Source: Planctomycetota bacterium (GTDB lineage Bacteria; Planctomycetota; PUPC01; DSUN01). Taken from it: 11,014 nucleotides of DNA. The first letter of the stretch is position 1; every line of letters begins with the position of its first letter. The DNA is taken from positions 1-11,014 of the forward strand of contig DAOOIT010000113.1 in the NCBI GenBank assembly GCA_035384565.1, written 5' to 3'. Both the position numbers and the translations under genes were made by a program. Below are positions 1-7,136 of this stretch, piece after piece. The notes below the pieces were generated by a model. It saw only the letters and a program-made list of their open reading frames with translations. It had not been told where the DNA came from and made no database searches.

Positions 1-49
1 AGCCCGCTGACGCCGGCAACGCAGCCCACGGGGATTCTTGGACAGGCTC

Positions 50-1660
50 CTAGCCGTTGACCACCTCGAACGTCGCGGCGCGCTCGGGGCTCTCTTTGTA
101 GCCGATGCGGATGGCCCGGGCGCGCACGGTGGTCGCGCCGGCCGGCAGCCGCAACGGCTCGGTGTAGAGCCGCCAGCGCACCTTCTCCCCCGGCTCGAAC
201 GTGTAGGCGATGGAGGCGCCCTGGGTGGCGCTGTGGAGTTGGAGGGCAACGGGCGCGCGATAGCGGCCGCCCTCGGGCGCCGGCTCCCGGCCCGGGCCCT
301 CGCCGCAGAGGGGCACGAAGACAGGCGGCGCCGTCGTCGGCTGCGCGCCGTCGGGGTACCAGCGGCGGACCATCTCGGATTCGGGGATGTCCCCCAGGTC
401 GCCCACCGCGCGGCGCCAGCCGTCGAGCGCCTCGCGCAGGCGCTCGAGCTCGGGCCGGTACGCGGGGTCATCCGCCAGGTTGCGAATCTCCCACGGGTCG
501 GCCTCGGTGTCGTACAGCTCCTCGACGGGGCGGGGGCGGAACAGGATGTCCTGCGGCGGGACCAGTTCGCCGGCCAGGTGGAGGCGCCACATCTCCTCGA
601 CGATGGGGTGGCGATTGTGGTAGGGCACCCAGAGGAGATAGGGCAGGTCGGGGCGCCAGTGGCGGATGTATTTGAACCGCCTGTCGCGGGCGGCGCGGAC
701 CATGTCGTAGGCCTCGTCGTGCCGGTCGCGGCTGGCGAAGACGTAGTCGCGCGGCGCCGCGGCCTGCTCGCCGAGGAACGCCCGGCCCTGCATGTGCGCG
801 GGCACCGCCACGCCGGCCGCCGAGAGCATGGTGGGGCCGAGGTCAATCGTGCTCACGAGCCGCTCGCTCACGGAGCCGGGTGCCAGGCGGCCGGGCCAGC
901 GGGCGATCATCGGGATGCGGATGCCGGAGTCGTAGGGCCAGCGCTTGCCGCGCGGCAGCGGGCCGTGGTCGCTCCAGTGCAGGACGAGGGTGTTCTCGGC
1001 CAGGCCGTCCTCCTCGAGCTGTGCGAGCAGTTGGCCCAGCTCGCGGTCGCTCTCCTCGATGTGGGTGTACATGCGGGCCATGGCGAGGCGGACCTTCGGC
1101 GTGTCGGGGAAGTAGGGCGGCAGCTCGATGGCGGCGGGGTCGAACGTTGGCTCGGGGCACTTCTCGGGCCACATGCCGCTCTCGTGGGTGCGCGTGGGGT
1201 TGAAGACGGCGAAAAAGGGCTGGCGCGTGTCGGGGCGGTTGCGCCAGTGGGCCGTGGTGCTCAGCTCGTCCCAGGCGGTCAGCGGCGGGTCGAACTGGTA
1301 GTCGGTCTTGACGTTGTTGGTGCAGTAGTAGCCGGCGGCGCGGAGGTACTCGGTGAAGCACTTCACGTAGTGGGGCACGACGGCCGAGTAGGGGGTCGGC
1401 AACTCGGGCGTGGCGGGGTGGGTGTGGGCCGTGCGCATGTGGTGCGTGCCGATCGAGATGGGGTACATGCCGGTGATGACGGCCGAGCGGGCGGGCGCGC
1501 ACACGCCGGCGGCGGAGAAGGCCAGCGGCCAGCGGCAGCCCTCGGCGGCCAGGCGGTCGAGGTTCGGTGTGCGGGCCACGCGGTCGCCGTAGCAGCCGTA
1601 GAAGGGGTTCGTATCCTCGAACGACACCCAGAGGATGTTCGGCCTCGGCCTGTCGGGCAT
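50..1660 (-). CDS. Type I sulfatase (alkaline-phosphatase superfamily) with chitobiase-like C-terminal domain
   Basis: Predicted 536-residue sulfatase that hydrolyses sulfate esters or sulfamates, probably on a glycan. The formylglycine signature CAPARSAVITG gives Cys54 as the residue to be matured by FGE or an anaerobic maturase; neither maturase lies in this window. Further family features are the metal-site acids E15-D16 in NILWVSFEDTNPF, D231-H232 in SDHG, K239 in RGKR, H159, and the closing YDTEADPWEIRNL near 383-395. The SEDxxP-like opening and HGPLPRGKRWPYDSG resemble heparan N-sulfatase-like bacterial sulfatases, but the substrate is not determined. Residues about 445-536 resemble a chitobiase/hexosaminidase C-terminal beta domain (tVRARAIRIGYKESP). 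ATG at 1660 is chosen because GAGGGA (1667-1672) sits 6 nt upstream and NILW follows at once; in-frame sequence further upstream is only the shadow of the preceding gene. No signal peptide is visible. Last gene of the operon; 10 bp separate it from the glycosidase. Confidence 0.93.
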   Translation of the reverse strand: MPDRPRPNILWVSFEDTNPFYGCYGDRVARTPNLDRLAAEGCRWPLAFSAAGVCAPARSAVITGMYPISIGTHHMRTAHTHPATPELPTPYSAVVPHYVKCFTEYLRAAGYYCTNNVKTDYQFDPPLTAWDELSTTAHWRNRPDTRQPFFAVFNPTRTHESGMWPEKCPEPTFDPAAIELPPYFPDTPKVRLAMARMYTHIEESDRELGQLLAQLEEDGLAENTLVLHWSDHGPLPRGKRWPYDSGIRIPMIARWPGRLAPGSVSERLVSTIDLGPTMLSAAGVAVPAHMQGRAFLGEQAAAPRDYVFASRDRHDEAYDMVRAARDRRFKYIRHWRPDLPYLLWVPYHNRHPIVEEMWRLHLAGELVPPQDILFRPRPVEELYDTEADPWEIRNLADDPAYRPELERLREALDGWRRAVGDLGDIPESEMVRRWYPDGAQPTTAPPVFVPLCGEGPGREPAPEGGRYRAPVALQLHSATQGASIAYTFEPGEKVRWRLYTEPLRLPAGATTVRARAIRIGYKESPERAATFEVVNG

Positions 1661-1670
1661 GGCGAGTCCC

Positions 1671-4600
1671 TCACTTCTCGAAGGCGAACTCGAGCTCGTT
1701 GGCCCAGTGCTCCGTCCAGTCCACCTTGAACGAGCCGTTGCGCTTGGCGACGGAGCGGCCGCGGCTGAGCTCCATGCAGCCGACGTTCGCGTTGTCGTTG
1801 ACGCGGAAGCTGAACTTGATGGTGCGCCCCGCATCGAGGGCCTGCTTGACGTGGGGGATTTCGCGCCAGGGCAGCGCGCACTCGGTGATGCGGGTGTTCC
1901 CCTCGTGGGTGACGACGAGCTTGCCATCTTTCACGGGCCCCTCGTTCGGGGCTTTGGGCTGGCGGGGGTAGTAGTGCTTGTTGGGCAGGTCGGGCCGGCG
2001 GAGCGGCCAGATCTCGGTGCCGCCGCCGAAGCGCTCGGCCACGGGGTTCAGCGCGTACTCGTAATCGGTGTCCCAGTAGCCCGTGTATCGGGGCATGGTG
2101 CCGGGCGGGAAGGGGGCCCAGGGCTTGTCGGCCTCGGGCACCACGTTGAAGGCGATCTGCACGTTGTCGTGGTGGGGCGCGTTGCCCGCGGGCAGGTCGG
2201 GGTTGCGGCGGTAGCTGTAGCGGCGCACGCCCTGCGGCCAGACCAGCTCGCGCGGCTCCGCCGTGTCTTCGCGGCGGAAGGGGGCGATGCGCGGCTTCTC
2301 GATCCGCACGACGAAGCTCTTCTCGGGGTAGAAGAACTGGTCGTCGTCGCGGGTCTCGAAACGCAGCATGCCGCCCTCGGGCGTGGAGTCGGCCGCGCGG
2401 GCGGCGAAGTAGAAGAACTGGTCGTCGTAGGCCAGCCAGCCGTTGGCGAAGCCCTTCTGCACCGCGGTGTCGAACTTCTGGAACGGCAGCCACGCGGCCT
2501 CCTGGAGCGTGGGGCCGGCCGTGAGCGGGCTGGTGATGGTCTGCACGGGCACGTCCTTCCAGTCGTCGAGCCTGCCGTCCACCTGGATCGTCCGCCGGGC
2601 GATGACGTTGACGTGGAGGTCCTCGCAGTGCTCGGACACGCCGTCGCGGCCGGCGTCGAAGGCCAGGCGCAGGGGATAGGTGTTGCTCGGCTCGGACGCG
2701 CCGGCCGCGACCTGGATGGCCACGGCCCTGGTCTCGTGCGGCCCGAAGGCGAGCTTCTGCGCGGCCGGCTCGAGCGTGAGCGCGCCCAGCGTGACGCGCA
2801 GCGTGCCGCGGACCGGGCGGTTGAGGACGTTGGTGAGCTGCAGGCGCAGCATCGGCTTCTGCTCGATGCGGGCCGTGAGGTCGAGACACTCCTTGGCCAG
2901 CGGCTCGATGCCCTCGACGTCCGACTCGCGGATGGCCTGGAGCAGCGCGGCGAAGCTGCCGGGCCTGCCGTCGCCGCGCAGGAAGAAGCCGCGATGGTCG
3001 AGCGGCACGGTGATGCGGCCGCGCCGCGAGGGCACGGGGTTGCCGTGGAAGTCGTAGAGGGCGAACTGCCCGCGGCGGTCGCGCAGGGTCATCGAGGCGT
3101 CGCTCAGGGCCTCCGGGGCGGCGAGAGCCTTCTCGAGGGCCTCGCGCTCCTTTGGGTCGGCGTCCCTGGGCAGGGCGGCGAGCTTCTGACGCAGCTCCTT
3201 CTTGTGGGCGATGGCGGCCAGGCCTCGGCCCGTGCGGAAGAGCACGTGGTCGGCGCCGAACGCCTCGCCGATGTCGCCCACCACGACCACCGTGCCGTCC
3301 TCGGGGTCGGGCTTGCCCGCGGCGTCGGCGCGGCCGTCGAACACCATCACCCAGGGCAGACCGTTCTTGAAGAGCAGCTCGCGGAACTTGCGCTCGCCGA
3401 TGAAGTGGGTGACGGCGCCCACGCTGGCCGCGACGCTCCAGGTGTGGCCGGTCTCGATGTTCTTCGGCTTGCCGTCGTCGCCGAGGATGCGGGCGCGGCG
3501 GTCGTGCCACTCGGTGGCGATGTTGCCGTGGTAGATGCCCACGGCGCGGTCGTGGCCGGTCGAGAGGTTGGTCGCCACGACCGCGGCCACGCGGTCGTCG
3601 GTGTTCGCCACCCAGCTCTCGGTGTCCCAGATGCGCACGCGGCCGTTGGGGTGCGCCCTGTTCATCCAGGCCTTCACGGTGGAGGGCGGGTGCATGCCCT
3701 GGTAGTGGATCGAGCAGAAGTCGAGCCACTTGAGGAAGCCGTCGGTTCCGTCGGGGAAGAGCTTGTCGAAGGTGTTGGACGAGCTGTCGCAGCCGCCGAG
3801 GAGCACCTGCACGCCGGCCTCGGCCCGCGCCTCCTCGACGGCCTCGCACATGGCCGTGTAGATTTCGCGGTAGCGGAGCATGTCGGCGCCCCAGCCGCTG
3901 ATCGAGATGCCCTCCCACGGCTCGTTCCAGAGCATGAAGCCGTTGATCGGCCCCTTCGGCCAGCCGTAGTCCACGGCGAACCGCTTGCAGAACTTCTTGA
4001 AATCGGCGTCCCAGGCCGGCAGCCAGGCGAGGTCGAACTTCGTGTCCTGCATCACGCCCTTGTCGTCGAGCCAGGGCCGCGGACGGCCGAGCGGCTGGTT
4101 CTCATGCCAGAAGGCGCCGCCGCCGAACTCGACGGTGATCGCCAGCCCCGCCGCCTTGTAGGCGGCCAGCTTCTCGCCCTCGCGCGCGTACCATTCGGCG
4201 AAGTCCTTCTCGGTCGTGGGCTTGTAGCCGATGCCGATGCGGTTGGGCGCCGCGCCCAGGCGGGTCAGCAGGTCGGGCTCGTTGTTGTCCAGGCACAGTT
4301 GCGGGAATTGCACGGGCCTGGCCTCGGCCTTGAACGTGCGGACGAAGCTCGTGACGAAACGCCGCCCGGCCGCCCCGAGGTCTATCACGAGCGCGTAGGC
4401 GCCGTTGCGCTCGGGCGTCCTGGGCGTCACCGTGAGGTTCTGCCACTTGCCCGGCTCCGCGTTCACCTCGACGGGCGCCGAACCGCACTCCGCCACCTTG
4501 AACATCTGCGGCACCCAGATGTCGCCCGGCAGCCCCTTGGTGCCGTAGGCGATCAGGTCCACCTTGCCCCTGACGCGCAGCGGCTGCTTGCCGGTGTTGA

Positions 4601-4835
4601 CGAGCTGGAAGGTGAACGACGCCTGCTCGCCGGGCCACAGCACGTTGGCCGGCGCCGAGCTGGCGATGAACTGCACGGTGTACGGCTCCCGCGGCGGCGC
4701 GGGGTCCACGCCCATCGTCTCCTCGAAGCCCGGGATGCGGAAGCCCGAGCGCATCTGCGCCTCGCCCGTCGGGCACAGGACGGTCCACACGAGCAGCGCC
4801 GTCAGGGCGCACCTGCCCACACGAGGATGCGTCAA
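1671..4835 (-). CDS. Exported glycoside hydrolase-like protein with (beta/alpha)8 core and CBM9-like C-terminal domain
   Basis: Predicted 1054-residue secreted enzyme, probably cleaving glycosidic bonds. Residues 1-26 form a signal peptide (hydrophobic 10-20, likely cleavage after GEA26). Residues about 50-170 look like a beta-sandwich. About 200-480 look like a clan GH-A TIM barrel: FMLWNEPWEG places N304-E305 as acid/base, and RIWDTESW places E406 as nucleophile, 101 residues later, which is typical spacing. About 490-745 is beta-rich linker or accessory sequence. About 750-1054 begins QVDGRLDDWKD, contains YDDQFFYFAARAAD and ends with ALPW and SFRVNDN segments, as in CBM9/DOMON-like sugar-binding domains. 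I cannot assign a GH family. Start is TTG at 4835 with AGGAG at 4843-4847, 7 nt away; the next in-frame Met (residue 28) would delete the signal peptide. Middle gene of the operon. Catalysis is inferred from motifs only. Confidence 0.82.
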   Translation of the reverse strand: MTHPRVGRCALTALLVWTVLCPTGEAQMRSGFRIPGFEETMGVDPAPPREPYTVQFIASSAPANVLWPGEQASFTFQLVNTGKQPLRVRGKVDLIAYGTKGLPGDIWVPQMFKVAECGSAPVEVNAEPGKWQNLTVTPRTPERNGAYALVIDLGAAGRRFVTSFVRTFKAEARPVQFPQLCLDNNEPDLLTRLGAAPNRIGIGYKPTTEKDFAEWYAREGEKLAAYKAAGLAITVEFGGGAFWHENQPLGRPRPWLDDKGVMQDTKFDLAWLPAWDADFKKFCKRFAVDYGWPKGPINGFMLWNEPWEGISISGWGADMLRYREIYTAMCEAVEEARAEAGVQVLLGGCDSSSNTFDKLFPDGTDGFLKWLDFCSIHYQGMHPPSTVKAWMNRAHPNGRVRIWDTESWVANTDDRVAAVVATNLSTGHDRAVGIYHGNIATEWHDRRARILGDDGKPKNIETGHTWSVAASVGAVTHFIGERKFRELLFKNGLPWVMVFDGRADAAGKPDPEDGTVVVVGDIGEAFGADHVLFRTGRGLAAIAHKKELRQKLAALPRDADPKEREALEKALAAPEALSDASMTLRDRRGQFALYDFHGNPVPSRRGRITVPLDHRGFFLRGDGRPGSFAALLQAIRESDVEGIEPLAKECLDLTARIEQKPMLRLQLTNVLNRPVRGTLRVTLGALTLEPAAQKLAFGPHETRAVAIQVAAGASEPSNTYPLRLAFDAGRDGVSEHCEDLHVNVIARRTIQVDGRLDDWKDVPVQTITSPLTAGPTLQEAAWLPFQKFDTAVQKGFANGWLAYDDQFFYFAARAADSTPEGGMLRFETRDDDQFFYPEKSFVVRIEKPRIAPFRREDTAEPRELVWPQGVRRYSYRRNPDLPAGNAPHHDNVQIAFNVVPEADKPWAPFPPGTMPRYTGYWDTDYEYALNPVAERFGGGTEIWPLRRPDLPNKHYYPRQPKAPNEGPVKDGKLVVTHEGNTRITECALPWREIPHVKQALDAGRTIKFSFRVNDNANVGCMELSRGRSVAKRNGSFKVDWTEHWANELEFAFEK

Positions 4836-4850
4836 GGGCTCTCTCCTGGG

Positions 4851-5879
4851 TCAAATCGTGAGCACGATCTTGCCGAACTGCTCGCCGCGCTCCATCCGGG
4901 CCATCGCCTCCACCGCCCGGCCGAGGGGGAACACCGAGTCGATCACGGGCTTGATGCCCGCCGCGGCCACAGTGCCGAGCATCAGGCGGAAGTCCTCGTG
5001 CGAGGCGAAGGTCGAGCCCAGCAGCGAGAGCTGGTTCCAGTAGAGCGCCTGGAGATTCGTCGGCGCCTCGGCGCCCGTGGTCACGCCGCAGACCACGGCG
5101 CGGCCGCCCTTGCGCAGCGCCGCCAGGTCAACCGGCCACGCCGCCGCGCCCACCGTGTTCACCGAAACGTCCGCGCCCCGCCCGCCCGTGGCCTCGCGCA
5201 CCGCGGCCGCCACGTCGGGCGTCTTCCGGTAGTTGATGCCGCGTGCCGCGCCAAGCTCCCCCGCGCGCCGCAGCTTCTCGTCGGACGACGAGGTGACAAT
5301 GGCCTCGGCCCCGGCGTGGGTGGCGAACTGGAGCGCCGCGAGGGCCACCCCGCCGCCGATGCCGTGGATGAGCACCGTCTCCCCCGGGCGGAGCTTCGCC
5401 CTCGTGAACAGCATGCGCCAGGCCGTCGCATAGGCGATGCCCAGCGCGGCCGCCTCCTCCCACGTCAGCCCCTTGGGCTTCGGCAGCAGATTCGCCGCGG
5501 GCACGGCAGCCCTCTCGGCGAACACGCCCGGCCGCGACAGCCCGATGATGCCGAACGAGGCGCACTCGCTCTGCTCGCCGCGGCCGCAGGCCTCGCACGC
5601 CCCGCACGACAGGCCCACGCTCACGACCACCTCGTCGCCCACCTTGACGCCCGACACGCCCGGCCCCACCTCGGCGACCACGCCGGCGCCGTCGGAGCCC
5701 AGCACGTGCGGCATCGGGATCGTCGCTCGCCCCCCCTTGCGCACCCAGATGTCCAGGTGGTTCAGCGCAGCCGCCCGGAGGTCGAGCACCACCTCGCCCG
5801 GCGCGGCGGACGGCGCCGCGAAATCCTCGATGTGCACCACCCCCAGTTCACCGTGCGTTCGAATCCCGACGGCCCTCAC
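4851..5879 (-). CDS. Zinc-type alcohol dehydrogenase/quinone oxidoreductase family (MDR) protein
   Basis: Predicted 342-residue cytoplasmic medium-chain dehydrogenase using NAD(P)H. The GroES-like N-terminal half carries HVLGSDGAGVV (58-68) and the structural-zinc lobe C92-x2-C95-x2-C98-x7-C106. The Rossmann half has VLIHGIGGGVALAALQFA near 169-186, and the C-terminus GEQFGKIVLTI is typical. The catalytic-zinc positions of true alcohol dehydrogenases are changed: the usual Cys near residue 40 is in NHLDIW, and the usual GHE is GSD. This matches the quinone-oxidoreductase-like branch that keeps structural zinc only, so the reaction may be reduction of an enone or quinone rather than alcohol oxidation. 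GTG at 5879 is chosen because GGAG at 5887-5890 is 7 nt upstream and VRAVGIRTHG aligns with the family's usual start; the in-frame extension to 6032 looks non-coding. First gene of the three-gene unit; it ends 15 bp before the glycosidase start. Confidence 0.92.
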   Translation of the reverse strand: MRAVGIRTHGELGVVHIEDFAAPSAAPGEVVLDLRAAALNHLDIWVRKGGRATIPMPHVLGSDGAGVVAEVGPGVSGVKVGDEVVVSVGLSCGACEACGRGEQSECASFGIIGLSRPGVFAERAAVPAANLLPKPKGLTWEEAAALGIAYATAWRMLFTRAKLRPGETVLIHGIGGGVALAALQFATHAGAEAIVTSSSDEKLRRAGELGAARGINYRKTPDVAAAVREATGGRGADVSVNTVGAAAWPVDLAALRKGGRAVVCGVTTGAEAPTNLQALYWNQLSLLGSTFASHEDFRLMLGTVAAAGIKPVIDSVFPLGRAVEAMARMERGEQFGKIVLTI

Positions 5880-5994
5880 GGCGCATCTCCTGCCACCCAC
5901 GTGTTGGGCGAGCACACCCCCCCCCGAACCGCCAGGGGGCGCCATCTCGCCCGGGGTCCTGCTCCAGCAGCAGCTCGCTCTCAATGTCAGGCAT
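5848..5994 (-). other. Short leader ORF overlapping the dehydrogenase start, containing a C9/G9 tract
   Basis: An ATG at 5994 opens a 48-codon frame beginning MPDIESELLLEQDPGRDG and ending in a TGA at 5848-5850, 32 bp inside the dehydrogenase gene. Its first half is protein-like (acidic, good third-position GC); its second half is arginine-rich and unconvincing. A run of nine Cs on the plus strand (5917-5925) lies in the middle. A one-base shift there would join this frame to the dehydrogenase frame. There is no clear Shine-Dalgarno sequence; if the promoter at 6004-6032 is real, the ATG would be nearly leaderless. It could be a leader peptide, a frameshifted N-terminal extension or chance. 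Confidence 0.25.
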
Positions 5995-6003
5995 CTCGAC
6001 CAG

Positions 6004-6032
6004 AGTCTACCGGACATCGCCGGCAACTTCAA
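6004..6032 (-). promoter_or_regulatory. Possible sigma70-like promoter for the dehydrogenase-glycosidase-sulfatase operon
   Basis: On the minus strand TTGAAG (6027-6032) and TAGACT (6004-6009) are 17 bp apart, matching 4 of 6 consensus positions each. Transcription would start near 5998 and leave about a 118-nt leader before the GTG at 5879. It lies directly downstream, in the sense of transcription, of the large inverted repeat. The match is moderate, and chance occurrence is possible. Confidence 0.3.
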
Positions 6033-6048
6033 GCGCGCACCCGGACCC

Positions 6049-6298
6049 GGGTGTGGGCCGGAATTGTGGGTAGGGTGATTGTCTCTGGAGCCGGAAGGGC
6101 TCGCATGGGATAGCCCAGGGCAACGCCCTGGGTTCAGCGGGCTCCACGGGTCCAGCCCTGAAGGGGCGAGATAGAAGCTCTCGATTCCGCCCTGTCAGGG
6201 CTGCCGCGGGGCGGTCTTGTTCCCAGGGCGTTGCCCTGGGCTATCCTATTTCGCTCCTTCGGAGCTCCCGTCGCCGCCCACAATTCCGGCCCACACCC
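6049..6298. repeat. Nested perfect inverted-repeat element (REPIN/MITE-like), 250 bp
   Basis: The outer arms 6049-6070 and 6277-6298 are perfect 22-nt reverse complements. Inside them, 6108-6132 and 6222-6246 are perfect 25-nt reverse complements. Each inner arm is itself palindromic (CCCAGGGC-AAC-GCCCTGGG). Between outer and inner arms are related small hairpins at 6088-6102 (GAGCC/GGCTC) and 6253-6265 (GCTCC/GGAGC). Within the centre, AGCCCTG (6154-6160) pairs with CAGGGCT (6196-6202). The whole segment can fold into one long snap-back structure. It encodes no protein. The layout of two inverted palindromes around a short centre is that of REPIN or MITE elements mobilised in trans by a transposase, here by inference only. 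Confidence 0.75.
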
Positions 6299-6300
6299 CC

Positions 6301-6332
6301 CCGGACCCCAGGGTCTGGGCCTGAATTGCAGG
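6301..6332 (+). repeat. Diverged third copy of the outer repeat arm
   Basis: The segment 6301-6332 aligns with 6041-6070 in the same orientation: both start CCGGACCC, and the following 22 nt differ at 4 positions, with a 2-nt insertion between the two blocks. It lies 12 nt beyond the right outer arm (6277-6298) and is inverted relative to it. The arm motif therefore occurs three times in +, -, + order. Confidence 0.6.
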
Positions 6333-6575
6333 CTATTCGGGCGCGGAGCGGAGGGGGGCGAGGCGCTTCAGTCCAGAACGCACCCTCACCAAAGCCGTTG
6401 AGATGCTCTCGACGCTCGTGAGGCGCCGCAACCTGAAAGCTTGTTCCGGAATGAGGGCTCATCAGGGTTTGGCGACCCTCGCGTGGCCGCCATTGGGAAG
6501 CATGGCGCGGGGGCTGCGGCGCCAGCGAGGCCACCCCATAACCCTCTATGCCCCAAGGCCTTACGCTCTCCGGGC
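6333..6575. other. Gene-free spacer
   Basis: I see no credible gene, RNA or strong repeat here. Long open frames cross it on both strands, but they lack ribosome binding sites, show no family motifs and continue into the repeat blocks to the right. GC-rich, stop-poor sequence explains them. Confidence 0.5.
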
Positions 6576-6586
6576 ATTCCCGCTCA

Positions 6587-6701
6587 CATACTTGCTCATC
6601 GCGCGGATGAGCGAGTATGGCCGGAGCCGCGAGAATCGCCCATTCTCGCCCATCTACCCATACTTGCTCACTTCCCCCCTCACAGAGTTGAGCAAGTATG
6701 G
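6587..6701. repeat. Hairpin cluster built from an ACTTGCTCA motif
   Basis: One 12-13 nt motif (CATACTTGCTCA) occurs twice directly and twice inverted. 6587-6600 pairs with 6606-6619 (14 bp, one G.T mismatch, 5-nt loop GCGCG). 6658-6670 pairs perfectly with 6689-6701 (13 bp, 18-nt loop). Between the two hairpins, GAGAAT (6631-6636) pairs with ATTCTC (6642-6647). No coding capacity is evident. Each hairpin may be a separate insertion of a short palindromic repeat. Confidence 0.65.
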
Positions 6702-6735
6702 ACAGGCGGCGCCCGCCAGCCGCTCGGCACAGGCC

Positions 6736-6902
6736 CTCCCGCGTCCAACAACCCCGGGTTCGTTCTCGGGGTTCGGCTGTGGGCGGGGCCTCCGTGCCCC
6801 ACGTCCTGCCGCCTCCTCGCGGGGGACAGAGCCCCCGCCCACAAGGACCGTAGCCGCAAGCGTCCCGCTTGCGGAGGTTTGCTTTCTCGCCCCTGCGCTC
6901 CG
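6736..6902 (+). repeat. Tandem repeat copy A (167 bp)
   Basis: Copy A matches copy B (6955-7121) with 3 substitutions and 2 single-base indels by my alignment, a period of 219 bp. It contains two hairpins: an 11-bp stem TGTGGGCGGGG (6778-6788) with 6833-6843, and a 9-bp stem CCGCAAGCG-TCC-CGCTTGCGG (6854-6874). The open frames through it on both strands come from the repeat itself and are not believed to be genes. Confidence 0.8.
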
Positions 6903-6911
6903 TCGCCTTAT

Positions 6912-6966
6912 CCTTCTCGCCCCTACGCTCCGCGTGGGGGCGAATCTTCGGACGCTCCCGCGTCCA
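6912..6966 (+). repeat. Interspersed 55-bp repeat, copy 1
   Basis: This segment contains CTCGCCCCTACGCTCCGCGT and ends in GACGCTCCCGCGTCCA. It is found again at 10235-10289 with 3 mismatches in 55 positions, more than 3 kb away on the other side of the U32 and tRNA genes. Shorter versions of its first half occur in both tandem copies (around 6886-6902 and 7105-7127). Confidence 0.75.
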
Positions 6967-7121
6967 ACAACCCCGGGTTCGTTCTGGGGTTCGGCTGTGG
7001 GCGGGGCCTCCGTGCCCCGCGTCCTGCCGCATCCTCGCGGGGGGACAGAGCCCCCGCCCACAAGGGCCGTAGCCGCAAGCGTCCCGCTTGCGGAGGTTTG
7101 CTTTCTCGCCCCTGCGCTCCG
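6955..7121 (+). repeat. Tandem repeat copy B (167 bp)
   Basis: Second copy of the unit at 6736-6902, nearly identical. Its hairpins lie at 6996-7006 with 7052-7062, and at 7073-7093. The 52 bp between the copies hold most of the 55-bp interspersed repeat. The near identity indicates either recent duplication or active homogenisation. Confidence 0.8.
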
Positions 7122-7136
7122 CGTGGGAAAGGACGC

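Noticed and set aside
5880..6032. Extended 393-residue form of the dehydrogenase starting at TTG 6032
   Set aside because: The added 51 residues have no family counterpart, and the GTG at 5879 has a well-spaced GGAG and the expected N-terminal sequence.
1635..6113. 1492-codon open frame on the plus strand
   Set aside because: It is antisense to three clearly recognisable genes with conserved motifs; its low-complexity Gly/Ala/Arg/Val/His translation is a shadow of high-GC codon bias. The same holds for the plus frames at 38-1729 and 7299-9836.
6736..7121. Possible CRISPR array
   Set aside because: Only two long copies 219 bp apart, with no short regular repeats or unique spacers and no cas genes nearby.
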